DNA of 64,000 nucleotides from contig CAVVAM010000015.1 of the NCBI GenBank assembly GCA_963746265.1, positions 124,001 to 188,000 of the forward strand. The letters run 5' to 3'. The notes under the pieces are model-generated. The model ran no database searches. It worked only from the letters and a program-made list of their open reading frames with translations, and was not told where the DNA came from. This document shows positions 54,371 to 62,326 of this stretch, piece by piece. The position numbers and the translations under genes were made by a program. The stretch is from Ilumatobacter sp963746265 (lineage in GTDB: Bacteria > Actinomycetota > Acidimicrobiia > Acidimicrobiales > Ilumatobacteraceae). Numbering within the stretch: position 1 is the first letter of the stretch; each line of letters begins with the position of its first letter.

Positions 54371-55261
54371 TCAGCCGGGTGACCTGCCCACCGCCACGCG
54401 GTCCCGGCCGCTGAGATCGGGCCGGATCTCGCTCTCGACGTAGCCGGCGGCCTGGAGCAGCGTGACCACGGCATCGCCCTGATCGGATCCGATCTCGAGC
54501 GCCAGCCAGCCGCCCGGTCGCAGGTGGTCGAGGGCACCCGTGATCAGCACCCGGACGTCTCGCAGCCCGTCAACACCGGCGAACAGCGCACCGGACGGCT
54601 CCCACTCGGCCACCGATGCGGCCAAGTCGTCGGAACCGACCGCGACGTACGGCGGGTTGCTGACGATCACATCGAACGATTCGTCCGCAGGGAGGGCATC
54701 GAACCACGTGCCGTGGCCGATCCGGACGTTGGCGGCCGGTGCACCGATTCCGGCCAGGTTGGCGCGAGCGACGGCGAGTGCATCGTCACTGACGTCGGTG
54801 ATCCAGACGGTCGTGCCGACGAGGGGCAATTCGGTGGCCATCGACAGACCGATCGCTCCGGAGCCCGTACCGAGGTCGGCCACCACCCGCCGATCTGCGA
54901 CGCGACGGGCGAGGTCGATGGCGACCCCGGCCACCACCTCGGTCTCGGGACGCGGGATGAGCACACGCCGGTCGATCGCGAGATCGAGGTGGCGGAACGA
55001 CCACCGCCCCAACACGTACTGAAGTGGCTCACCCGTTCGATATCTGGCGATCATCCGGTCGAGGTGGGCGACCATCCTCACGGTGACGGGTTCGTCGAGG
55101 GACTCGTCGAACTCGGTGCCGTCCAGGGCGGTGGCCACTTCACACAACCATCGGGCCTCGTGAGGCGCGCCGATGGCTTCGACGGTCTGACGCAGCAGGT
55201 CGCGGACCGACAGTGGTGATTCCCCGTCGGCGGCGACCCCGCCGGGACGTGTCGCCTCCAC
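54371..55261 (-). CDS. prmC: Peptide chain release factor N5-glutamine methyltransferase
   Basis: Methylates the glutamine of the GGQ motif of release factors. About 296 residues. It has the N-terminal helical domain (LSVRDLLRQTVEAIGAPHEARWLCEV), RYRTGEPLQYVLGRWSFRHLDLAIDRRVLIPRPETE near residue 90, the SAM-binding VVADLGTGSGAIGLSMA near 130 and the catalytic FDVIVSNPPYVAVG near 200. GTG 55261, 1 bp after the prfA stop, is chosen; the frame is open to 55294 inside prfA. The prfA-prmC pairing places the methylase with its substrate. Confidence 0.93.
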   Translation of the reverse strand: MEATRPGGVAADGESPLSVRDLLRQTVEAIGAPHEARWLCEVATALDGTEFDESLDEPVTVRMVAHLDRMIARYRTGEPLQYVLGRWSFRHLDLAIDRRVLIPRPETEVVAGVAIDLARRVADRRVVADLGTGSGAIGLSMATELPLVGTTVWITDVSDDALAVARANLAGIGAPAANVRIGHGTWFDALPADESFDVIVSNPPYVAVGSDDLAASVAEWEPSGALFAGVDGLRDVRVLITGALDHLRPGGWLALEIGSDQGDAVVTLLQAAGYVESEIRPDLSGRDRVAVGRSPG

Positions 55262-55262
55262 C

Positions 55263-56345
55263 TCAGGCCCCCATGTCGGCGAGTTGCCGGGCACGCTCGT
55301 CGAGCAACAGCGGTTCGACGACGAGATCGAGGTCGCCTGCGAGCACGTCGTTCAGACGGTAGATCGTGAAGACGATCCGATGATCGGTCACACGGTTCTC
55401 CTTGAAGTTGTAGGTCCGGATCTTCTCGCTCCGCCCGCCACCGCCGACCTGTGATCGGCGCTCGGCCGACAGCTCCTCGTCACGTTCGCGCTCGGCGAGT
55501 TCGTAGAGCCGTGCCCGCAGTACCTGCATCGCCCGCGACCTGTTCTGGAGCTGGCTGCGCTCGTCCTGCATCGTGACGACGACACCCGAGGGAACGTGGG
55601 TGATCCGGACCGCCGAATCGGTGGTGTTCACGTGCTGTCCGCCGGCACCCGAGGATCGGTACACGTCGATGTCGAGATCCCTTTCGTCGATCGTGATGTC
55701 GACGTCGTCGACCTCCGGCAGTACTGCGACGGTTGCCGAGGACGTGTGGATGCGGCCCTGGCTCTCGGTGACGGGCACCCGCTGCACGCGATGCGGTCCG
55801 CCTTCGAACTTGAGGTGCTGCCAGGCATCGGCACCCCGAACGACGAACGTCACCTGGTTCACCCCACCGAGGTCGCTGGGGGTCAGCGAGAGCGTCTCGA
55901 CCTTCCATTTCCGGACCGCCGCGTACGCCAGGTACATCTCGTGCAGATCCCGTGCGAACAGATTGGCCTCTTCGCCACCCTCTGCGCCGCGGATCTCGAT
56001 GATGACCGCGCGACCCTCGTGCGGATCGCGCGGCACGAGCAGCTCGCGGAGCCGTTCCTCGAGCTCGACGAGGTCGCGTTCGGCGGCCACCACTTCGTCG
56101 GCGGCCATCGCACGCCCGTCGGGGTCGGGGGCGTCGAGCAGCTCTCGCGCCGCGCCGAGATCGCCGATCCGGGCCATGTGTGCGCGGTGGGCCTCGACCA
56201 ACGGAGCCAACTCCTTGTACCGCTGTGCAACGACCCGCAGACGATCGGGGTCGACCGTGGTCTCGGGGTCGGCCAGGCGCGCTTCGAGTTCGCGGAACTC
56301 GTCGGCGACGGCGGCCAGACGGGCGGAGAGACCAGGATCGAGCAC
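55263..56345 (-). CDS. prfA: Peptide chain release factor 1
   Basis: Recognises UAG and UAA stop codons and releases the peptide. 360 residues, the normal length. Present are the helical N-terminal domain, EIRGAEGGEEANLFARDLHEMYLAYA, HRVQRVPVTESQGRIHTSSATVAVLPE (domain 2), the GGQ catalytic loop SSGAGGQHVNTTDSAVRITHVPSG near residue 225, and RIRTYNFKENRVTDHRI near 310. GTG start 56345. It normally follows rho-rpmE in this group; here about 5.7 kb intervene. Since RF1 does not read UGA, the UGA at 30334 would be contested by RF2. Confidence 0.95.
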   Translation of the reverse strand: MLDPGLSARLAAVADEFRELEARLADPETTVDPDRLRVVAQRYKELAPLVEAHRAHMARIGDLGAARELLDAPDPDGRAMAADEVVAAERDLVELEERLRELLVPRDPHEGRAVIIEIRGAEGGEEANLFARDLHEMYLAYAAVRKWKVETLSLTPSDLGGVNQVTFVVRGADAWQHLKFEGGPHRVQRVPVTESQGRIHTSSATVAVLPEVDDVDITIDERDLDIDVYRSSGAGGQHVNTTDSAVRITHVPSGVVVTMQDERSQLQNRSRAMQVLRARLYELAERERDEELSAERRSQVGGGGRSEKIRTYNFKENRVTDHRIVFTIYRLNDVLAGDLDLVVEPLLLDERARQLADMGA

Positions 56346-56383
56346 GGCCCTGCGAGGCTACCCGGTCGATCGATCATCGCGAT

Positions 56384-56417
56384 CCTGAGTTGTAAACACT
56401 CAGGTTTTCTATATACT
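56384..56417 (+). promoter_or_regulatory. HAIR-type operator and promoter of hsp20
   Basis: CCTGAGT (56384-56390) and ACTCAGG (56398-56404) form a perfect inverted repeat with a 7-bp spacer, the HAIR layout (consensus CTTGAGT-N7-ACTCAAG) bound by the heat-shock repressor HspR. TATACT at 56412-56417 is a good -10, and TTGTAA at 56390-56395 a -35 at 16 bp spacing that lies within the HAIR, so HspR binding would block the promoter. A smaller GACA-AG-TGTC palindrome follows at about 56418-56427. Confidence 0.8.
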
Positions 56418-56493
56418 GACAAGTGTCTTCATCAGACACGTTCTCGTCAACAAAGCCCCACCAGGGGCACATCCCCATCAGGAGGAACACAAC

Positions 56494-56943
56494 ATGCTGG
56501 TTCGTCACCGCACCGTCACCCCATTCGACCGCTCATTCGACCGCGCGTTCGAACAGCTCACCAACTCGTTCTACGACACCCGGCGTTCCGGGAGCCCCGT
56601 GGTCGACGGTGCCTGGGACGACGATGAGTACGTGCTCACCGTCGACCTGCCGGGCGTTCCGGCCGATGCCGTCAGCGTCGAGATCGCCGGCAGCACGCTC
56701 ACGCTGGGCGCCACCACCGACTCGTTCGAGTGGAAGCGGTCGCTCAAGCTCGCCGGCCGCCTGGACGCCGGCAAGATCCACGCCCGCCACGTCGACGGCC
56801 GGCTGACGGTTCGGGTCGGCACGATCGACGAGCCGCAGGCTCGGAAGATCTCGATCGACACCTCGGCGCCCGAACTCGCCATCGACGCCACGTCGAGCGA
56901 CTCGGCCGAAGATCAGTCGACCGACACGAACGACACCGAGTGA
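56494..56943 (+). CDS. Hsp20/alpha-crystallin small heat-shock protein
   Basis: A 149-residue ATP-independent holdase. The alpha-crystallin domain spans about residues 38-125: DDEYVLTVDLPGVPADAVSVEIAGSTLTLGA, SLKLAGRLDAGKIHARHVDGRLTVRVGT (with the VDGRLTV strand matching the usual GVLTITLP) and EPQARKISID. The tail is acidic and Ser/Thr-rich with no IXI motif. Ribosome-binding site AGGAGG precedes ATG 56494. Upstream lies a HAIR-type HspR operator. Its 3' end overlaps the next convergent gene by 31 bp. Confidence 0.92.
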   Translation: MLVRHRTVTPFDRSFDRAFEQLTNSFYDTRRSGSPVVDGAWDDDEYVLTVDLPGVPADAVSVEIAGSTLTLGATTDSFEWKRSLKLAGRLDAGKIHARHVDGRLTVRVGTIDEPQARKISIDTSAPELAIDATSSDSAEDQSTDTNDTE

Positions 56944-57914
56944 CGCAATCGGTCGGCGATTTCGCCGACCAGCCCGATTCGGTCTCGTGACGGCAAGGCC
57001 ACCACGAGTCTCTCCCCACCGACGCCCGGTTCGCCCAGTGCGAGTCGGGCGTCGGCCGCGTACGGGATCAGATCCAGATCGACCCCGGACGAACACACGA
57101 CCACGACTTGTTCGCCGCTCCGGTCGATGCCCACGGCGACGCACGGCACCGGGTCCTTCAGATTTCGCCGGGGAACCGGTGGCGGCACCGGAGCGACCAC
57201 CGTCGCACCCACGAGATCCGGCTGCTGCTCCAGCCGCCACCGGATGAGTCGTTCGGCACCCAATGCCTTGAGTGGGTGGGGTGGTGCGGCCGGTGCTCGA
57301 AGTTCGCGCACGGCGTCGACGACCCTGGCGAGCGACTCCACGGTGGGGACGTCGCCGTGCAGCATCTGGAACGCCTCCCGGTCGTGTTGGCCGACACCGA
57401 CCTCGAGCCGGGTCGCGCCGGTCGCGACGTCGTCGACGACGCGGCACACCTCGAGACCACGCACCTCACCGGTCAGCACGCCGTGCTCGACGATGGGATC
57501 GGCGCCGCCCGCGACGATCAACGGGCGCAGCGCCTCGTGCTGATCCGGAGCCATCGCCGACGGTACGAGCAGGGCCGGCTCAGCGGGAACGAGCGATCGC
57601 CCGTCGGCCCGCCAGACCGAGATCGGCAGATCGAACTCGGCGGCCCGCCGCGCCAGCGTCCCGACGCCCTCCTCGGCCACGATGTGCAGGCGCGACGCGT
57701 GGGAGCGGATCGCCCAGGCGAGTGCCGCGCCCAACCGCTCGGCCGGGCGGCGGTCGAGGTACACCCAGGCGTCGTCACCGGCGAGCAGCGCGGCGCCCGG
57801 TGCGAACTCCGCCGGCTCGGGAACCGAACGGCCGAGGTGATCGCCCGCGAGGGCGCGTAGCTTGATGCCGATCAGGCGGCTGCGGCGTGCGTCGTCGTTC
57901 TCTGTGCCGGTCAC
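56913..57914 (-). CDS. Unrecognised 333-residue protein
   Basis: A coding-like frame with GTG 57914 taken as start (VTGTENDDARRSRLIGIKLRALAGD). It has alternating strand/helix segments such as DDAWVYLDRRPAERLGAALAWAIRSHASRLHIVAEEG, RLEVGVGQHDREAFQMLHGDVPTVESLARVV and CVAVGIDRSGEQVVVVCSSGVDLDLIPYAADARLAL, giving an alpha/beta protein of no family I can name. There is no signal peptide or membrane helix. It sits between the DUF1501 gene upstream and hsp20, on the minus strand, and overlaps hsp20 at its 3' end. Confidence 0.7.
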   Translation of the reverse strand: MTGTENDDARRSRLIGIKLRALAGDHLGRSVPEPAEFAPGAALLAGDDAWVYLDRRPAERLGAALAWAIRSHASRLHIVAEEGVGTLARRAAEFDLPISVWRADGRSLVPAEPALLVPSAMAPDQHEALRPLIVAGGADPIVEHGVLTGEVRGLEVCRVVDDVATGATRLEVGVGQHDREAFQMLHGDVPTVESLARVVDAVRELRAPAAPPHPLKALGAERLIRWRLEQQPDLVGATVVAPVPPPVPRRNLKDPVPCVAVGIDRSGEQVVVVCSSGVDLDLIPYAADARLALGEPGVGGERLVVALPSRDRIGLVGEIADRLRHSVSFVSVD

Positions 57915-57945
57915 CGGATCGACGGTATCCGGCGCACTGGACGAA

Positions 57946-60417
57946 CTAGTCGACGAAGTAGCCGAGCACGTCGGCAATGACCTGGCACTCCGACAGCTCG
58001 TTCGCGATCGTCAACGCCCCGCCCTCACCGAGCCGACAGATGACGAGGTTCGCGATCGTCTGCCCCGGCATCAGGTTCAGGTTCGACGTGCCGGGGTTCG
58101 ACTCGCCGGCCGGCCAGACCGAGACGAACGACGGTCGTGCAACCTCGGTCGCGGTCACGTTCATCACGACCGCTGTCGCGGTCGGCGGTACGGCACCCGA
58201 GCCGCCGAGCACCAATTCGATCTGCCTGTTCGGCCCGACGGGCAGTTGCTCGGACCCGACGCCGATCCGTGTGTCGAGCACACGTCGTGGCGGAGACGCC
58301 CGAAGCTGGTCTCCGTTCGACGAGAAGTAGCCGAAGACGTCGGCCAGCACGTGGCGATTGCCGCCGGCGCCGTTGATCGTGATCTTGCCTCCCTTGCCGA
58401 GCTTGCAGATCGCGAGGTTCGGCACGGTGTCGTTGGCGTAGAAGTTGACGTTCGAGGTGTCGGGCATCTTCACGCCGGTCGGAGAGATGGTCACGTGACC
58501 GGGCGCCTCGGGCTCGGTCACGGTCAGGTTCATGACGACCGCCGTCGCACCCGAGCTCGGCACGCCCGACCTGCCCGAGACCTGGATGTCGAGCGGCTCG
58601 AAGTGTCCGAGCTTCCCGCGGCGCGTGCCGTGTCCCGAGCGGGTGTCGAACAGCCGTGACGGGTCGACGGGCACGAACCGATCACCAACACCTTCGGCGA
58701 AGTAGCCGAACACGTCGACGATGCAGTGTGTCTCGCCGTGCGAGTTGAACACGTCGATGTACCCGTCCGCGCCGATGCCCATCACGACGAGGTTGGGCAC
58801 GGGACGACCCGGCCCTCCGTTGATGTTCGAGGTGGTCGGCCGCGCCGTCGACCCGGGGTAGACCGTGAAGAACATGTTCTCGCTGGCTTCGACCGCGGTG
58901 ACGTTGGCGACGACTGCCGTTGCGTTGTTCGCGACCCCGGCGACGCCGCGCACCTTCACACGAATACGCTCCTCGCGACGCATCTTGCGGTTCGGGACAC
59001 CCCCGGACCCGACACGGGTGTCGCAGACCCGCTTCGGTGTCAACGCCGTGAACTCCGAGGGGCTGGTCACGGTCGCCGGACCGGGTGCCACACCGCCGCC
59101 GGGCAGGATCCCCGGCCCGCGGCTGAACAGTCGCAGGTTCTCGTAGTTGCCGCCGAGCACGGTGCTCGATCCCCCGCCGAGCCAGCCGTCGATGATCGAC
59201 GCATAGTAGGAGCGGAAGTCGACGTGGTGCCCCATGCGCTCCCAGCGACGCAGGCCGGCCATCGACGGTCGGCGGCCGTACCTGCCACCCTTCACGTTCT
59301 GGCCGAACACGAAGTGCGGGGCCGACGAGCCGTGGTCGGTGCCCGCACCGTCGTTGTCCCACGGGGTCCGTCCGAACTCGGAGAACGTCATGACCGTCAC
59401 GCGGCTCTTCCACGCCGGGTCGAGCACCTCGAAAAAGCGCTTCACGGCAGCATTGAGCTCTTGCATCCGGACGGGATGCTGCTGGGGCTGGCCGGCGTGA
59501 CTGTCGAAATCTCCGTAGCCGGCGGTCATCACGCGGAAGCCGAGATTGGCGTTGATCAGACGCGCGGCGACGTCGAGGCGGGCCACGATCTTCGTATCGG
59601 ACAGCTGATCCGCCGCCGGGACGACGGGCGCCAGCTGCTGGGCGAGATCGAGTTGGTCGACCATCGCTTCGGACACGGCCGCGAACCAGGGCCCCTGGCT
59701 GCCCGATTTCATCGACCGGATGGCCTGGTACCCGCGGAGGCTCCGGTCCGAGTTGTCGGCGCCGTACCCCGGGGTGCTCGGCGGCACGACGGTGCCACGG
59801 GAGGCAGCGCCCACCAGGTGGAGGGGTACGGACGAGCCCACCTCGGCGGCGGCATAGAGATCCTTCGATCCGCCCAGGTACCCGTCGAGCCAGCGGCCGA
59901 GCCAACCGCTCGTCGGAATGGCATGCGGCCGACCGGCCATCCAGTAGGCCATCGAGTTGAAGTGTGAGAAGTCGGGATTCGGGTAGCCGATGCCGTCGAC
60001 GACGGCGAGTTGACCATCGTCCCAGAACCTCTTCAGCTCGGTGAGCGCCGGGTTGAGGCCGACGTTGCCGTCGAGGGGGAGCGTCTGGTCGCCCGGTATC
60101 GCAAGATCGCCGTGCATCGTGTAGTAGTTGCCATCGTTGAACGGCACCACCGTGTTGAGCCCGTCGTTCCCACCGAACATCCCGATCACGACGAGGATGC
60201 CGTCGGTCGGCCCGACCGGGCCGGCGGCCCACGCCGGAGGCCCGAACGTGCCGAGGAGTTCGTCGACGATCGGCGACACACCGCCGGCCGCGACGCCGGC
60301 TCCGGCACCCATGCCGACGAGCTGGAGGAAGCGGCGGCGGTCGAGGGCGTGGTCGTCGGCCTCGATACCGGTCAGATTGGCGAGCGCACCGCGCGTCGAG
60401 ATGTCTGCTTCGAGCAT
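57946..60417 (-). CDS. Tat-exported DUF1501 protein with three C-terminal VFGYF repeats
   Basis: 823 residues from ATG 60417, preceded by GAGGAGG. A Tat signal (DRRRFLQLVGMGAGAGVAAGG, near residue 27) leads to a DUF1501 sulfatase-like domain (LVVIGMFGGNDGLNTVVPFNDGNYY, MTFSEFGRTPWDNDGAGTDHGSSAPHFVFG). The C-terminal 350 residues are three homologous repeats of about 115 residues. Each starts with RVxDTR or RLFDTR, has ATAVVxNxTxTE in the middle and ends with DVxGYF (about 475-590, 592-708, 709-823). The repeats probably form exported beta-domains attaching the protein to surfaces or polymers. It is 11 bp downstream of the DUF1800 gene, its usual partner. Confidence 0.88.
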   Translation of the reverse strand: MLEADISTRGALANLTGIEADDHALDRRRFLQLVGMGAGAGVAAGGVSPIVDELLGTFGPPAWAAGPVGPTDGILVVIGMFGGNDGLNTVVPFNDGNYYTMHGDLAIPGDQTLPLDGNVGLNPALTELKRFWDDGQLAVVDGIGYPNPDFSHFNSMAYWMAGRPHAIPTSGWLGRWLDGYLGGSKDLYAAAEVGSSVPLHLVGAASRGTVVPPSTPGYGADNSDRSLRGYQAIRSMKSGSQGPWFAAVSEAMVDQLDLAQQLAPVVPAADQLSDTKIVARLDVAARLINANLGFRVMTAGYGDFDSHAGQPQQHPVRMQELNAAVKRFFEVLDPAWKSRVTVMTFSEFGRTPWDNDGAGTDHGSSAPHFVFGQNVKGGRYGRRPSMAGLRRWERMGHHVDFRSYYASIIDGWLGGGSSTVLGGNYENLRLFSRGPGILPGGGVAPGPATVTSPSEFTALTPKRVCDTRVGSGGVPNRKMRREERIRVKVRGVAGVANNATAVVANVTAVEASENMFFTVYPGSTARPTTSNINGGPGRPVPNLVVMGIGADGYIDVFNSHGETHCIVDVFGYFAEGVGDRFVPVDPSRLFDTRSGHGTRRGKLGHFEPLDIQVSGRSGVPSSGATAVVMNLTVTEPEAPGHVTISPTGVKMPDTSNVNFYANDTVPNLAICKLGKGGKITINGAGGNRHVLADVFGYFSSNGDQLRASPPRRVLDTRIGVGSEQLPVGPNRQIELVLGGSGAVPPTATAVVMNVTATEVARPSFVSVWPAGESNPGTSNLNLMPGQTIANLVICRLGEGGALTIANELSECQVIADVLGYFVD

Positions 60418-60428
60418 GCCGGGCCTCC

Positions 60429-61805
60429 TCAGGCGACCTGGAGCTCGGGGGCGAACATGACCAGGTGGAACAGGTCGCTGCGTTCCCACCGCTCGGAGTT
60501 GGTGGCGAATGCGGCCAGGGCGTCGTAGGAGCCCGACGTGAGCCTCACGTCGGTGAGTCGAAGCACCTCGTCGAGCACCTTGAGAGGTTGGTCGCGCCAG
60601 GTTTCGGTGACATCCGTTCGCGAGATCGTTCCGTTCTTCAGGTGGATGAGACCGTCGCCGTTCCAGTATCCCTGCATCGAGCGCCACACCACGCTGCGTG
60701 CGGTCTCGGTTCGCTTGGCCATCGCACTGGCGTTGACCCAGTAGGCGTTGTGCTTCCATCCGCTGACGTTGGGTGGGTACAGCGGTCGCTGCCCCATCCC
60801 CTCCATCAACCACAGCGGAGTCGCTTCCGCCGATCGACGGCCGGTCGCGACGAGGAGAGCGACCATGAACTCGACGGGCGAGCGTACGAGGCCCCGCTTG
60901 ACCTCGGTCGTGTAGAACTCGGGCCGGGTCAGCAGTGTGCGCAGCCACGGAGTGATGTCGAAGTCGTTGGCGAGTGCCGAGTCGCGAAGAGCCGCCAGCA
61001 CGGCGGCCGACGGATTGGTGCCGGCGAACTCGATCCACAGTTTCTTCGAGATGAACTCGGCGGCGACCTCACGGCTCGGTCGGCCACGGTTGGCCACGAT
61101 GCCGGCACCATTGGGGATGACGCCGGTGCCGAGCATCACGTCGATGGTCTCGGCGCCGTGGAGCTTCGGGTCGCCGCCGTTGTTGACGCTACGACGGAGG
61201 AACGACTTGGTGCTCCCGTCGTGCCAGTCGGCGCGCCACTCGTAGGCGTCGGTCTGCCAGTTGTCGGTGTGACCCGTCCACGCCGCAGTTGCGGCCTCGA
61301 CATCGGCCTCGGTGTAGTTGCCGACACCGAGGAGGAACAGCTCCATGAGCTCGCGTGCGAAATTCTGGTTCGGCGAGGTCTTCCGGTTCCGGTTGTTGTC
61401 GAGGTACCGCAGCATCGCAACCTGGGTCGACATCGTCTTGGCGAGGGTGCGCAGGTTGCCCATCGCATCGTTGCGGAACAGGTCGATCTGCTCCTGCATC
61501 AGATCGGCCGACCCGACCTTGCCGAGTTCCGAACAGAAGTGCCCGTGCCAGAAGAAACCCATCTTCTCCCGGATCGGCTTGGGTGCGTCGTGCGCCATCC
61601 GGTCGAGCCAGTGGTGGGTGAGCTGCACGCCGCGCTGCCAATTCTCTGGATCGTTCAGATTGGCCGAGCCGGCACCACCGGTCACTGCCAGGATGTTGTC
61701 GACGGCAGCCTCGATCGTGAGGTCCTTCAGCGCTGTGACGCGGGCCGGGCGGGCGACGTACTCGGTGCGGCGGAGCAGATGCTCGATGTCGGATTGCGCT
61801 GCCAT
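60429..61805 (-). CDS. DUF1800 protein, partner of DUF1501
   Basis: 458 residues. Family segments are DIEHLLRRTEYVARPARV, VQLTHHWLDRMAHDAPKPIREKMGFFWHGHF near residue 65, NQNFARELMELFLLGVGNYTEADV near 147, and RSPVEFMVALLVATGRR and PPNVSGWKHNAYWVNASAM in the C-terminal half. DUF1800 and DUF1501 genes are commonly paired, and the function is unsettled; exported, Tat-linked roles in polymer or complex-substrate metabolism have been suggested. There is no obvious signal peptide here, so the protein may be exported together with the Tat-targeted DUF1501 partner. ATG start 61805. Confidence 0.88.
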   Translation of the reverse strand: MAAQSDIEHLLRRTEYVARPARVTALKDLTIEAAVDNILAVTGGAGSANLNDPENWQRGVQLTHHWLDRMAHDAPKPIREKMGFFWHGHFCSELGKVGSADLMQEQIDLFRNDAMGNLRTLAKTMSTQVAMLRYLDNNRNRKTSPNQNFARELMELFLLGVGNYTEADVEAATAAWTGHTDNWQTDAYEWRADWHDGSTKSFLRRSVNNGGDPKLHGAETIDVMLGTGVIPNGAGIVANRGRPSREVAAEFISKKLWIEFAGTNPSAAVLAALRDSALANDFDITPWLRTLLTRPEFYTTEVKRGLVRSPVEFMVALLVATGRRSAEATPLWLMEGMGQRPLYPPNVSGWKHNAYWVNASAMAKRTETARSVVWRSMQGYWNGDGLIHLKNGTISRTDVTETWRDQPLKVLDEVLRLTDVRLTSGSYDALAAFATNSERWERSDLFHLVMFAPELQVA

Positions 61806-61958
61806 GACGACTCCGGTGGTGGTGAGACGAGGGTGGATCGTCGGCCGCCCGACCGAACTTGAGTGACGAGCCGCCAGTTTGACACAGAACTGACACGCAC
61901 GGGGTCGACCGCGGAACGTTCTCCGAGGCCCCGGCGGACGCGAAGACGCGAAAACTGC

Positions 61959-61991
61959 GAGACCGCCCCCGGGATCCCCGGGGGCGGTCTC
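61959..61991 (-). terminator. Strong terminator downstream of rpmE
   Basis: 15-bp perfect arms (61959-61973 and 61977-61991) close on an ATC loop; on the minus strand the stem is followed by GCAGTTTT. It lies 31 bp after the rpmE stop and isolates rho-rpmE transcription from the DUF1800-DUF1501 operon. Confidence 0.85.
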
Positions 61992-62021
61992 GTCATCGTG
62001 CTGCGGCTGAGGCCGCGGCCG

Positions 62022-62237
62022 TCACTTCTTCTTGCTGCGATCGCCGTAACGCTTGTTGAACCGCTCGACGCGGCCACCGGAGTCGACCAGCTTCTGCTTG
62101 CCGGTGAAGAACGGATGGCACTCGTTGCAGAGCTCGACGAGCTGTTCGCCGGGCTTCGTGGACTTGGTGGTGAACGTGTTCCCGCACGAGCACTTCACGG
62201 TGACGTCGGCGTATGCGGGGTGGATGTCGGTCTTCAT
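62022..62237 (-). CDS. rpmE: Ribosomal protein bL31
   Basis: 71 residues with the bL31 zinc-ribbon: MKTDIHPAYADVTVKCSCGNTFTTKSTK contains the CxC pair and ELCNECHPFFTGKQKLVDSGGRVERFNKRYG the CxxC pair, so this is the zinc-binding C+ form made when zinc is ample. Start ATG 62237 with GGGAGCG upstream. It lies 89 bp downstream of rho as in most Actinobacteria. Confidence 0.95.
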   Translation of the reverse strand: MKTDIHPAYADVTVKCSCGNTFTTKSTKPGEQLVELCNECHPFFTGKQKLVDSGGRVERFNKRYGDRSKKK

Positions 62238-62326
62238 GGAACGCTCCCTGGGAAATCGGACTTTGCATGTTACCGGAAGAAACCCGGTTGTATTCCCGCC
62301 ACCGTCGGCGCGCAGGGCGCAGCCGG

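Noticed and set aside
57946..61038. Longer start of the DUF1501 gene reaching back into the DUF1800 gene
   Set aside because: The extension is an out-of-frame copy of the DUF1800 gene; ATG 60417 has a strong ribosome-binding site and a Tat signal right after it.
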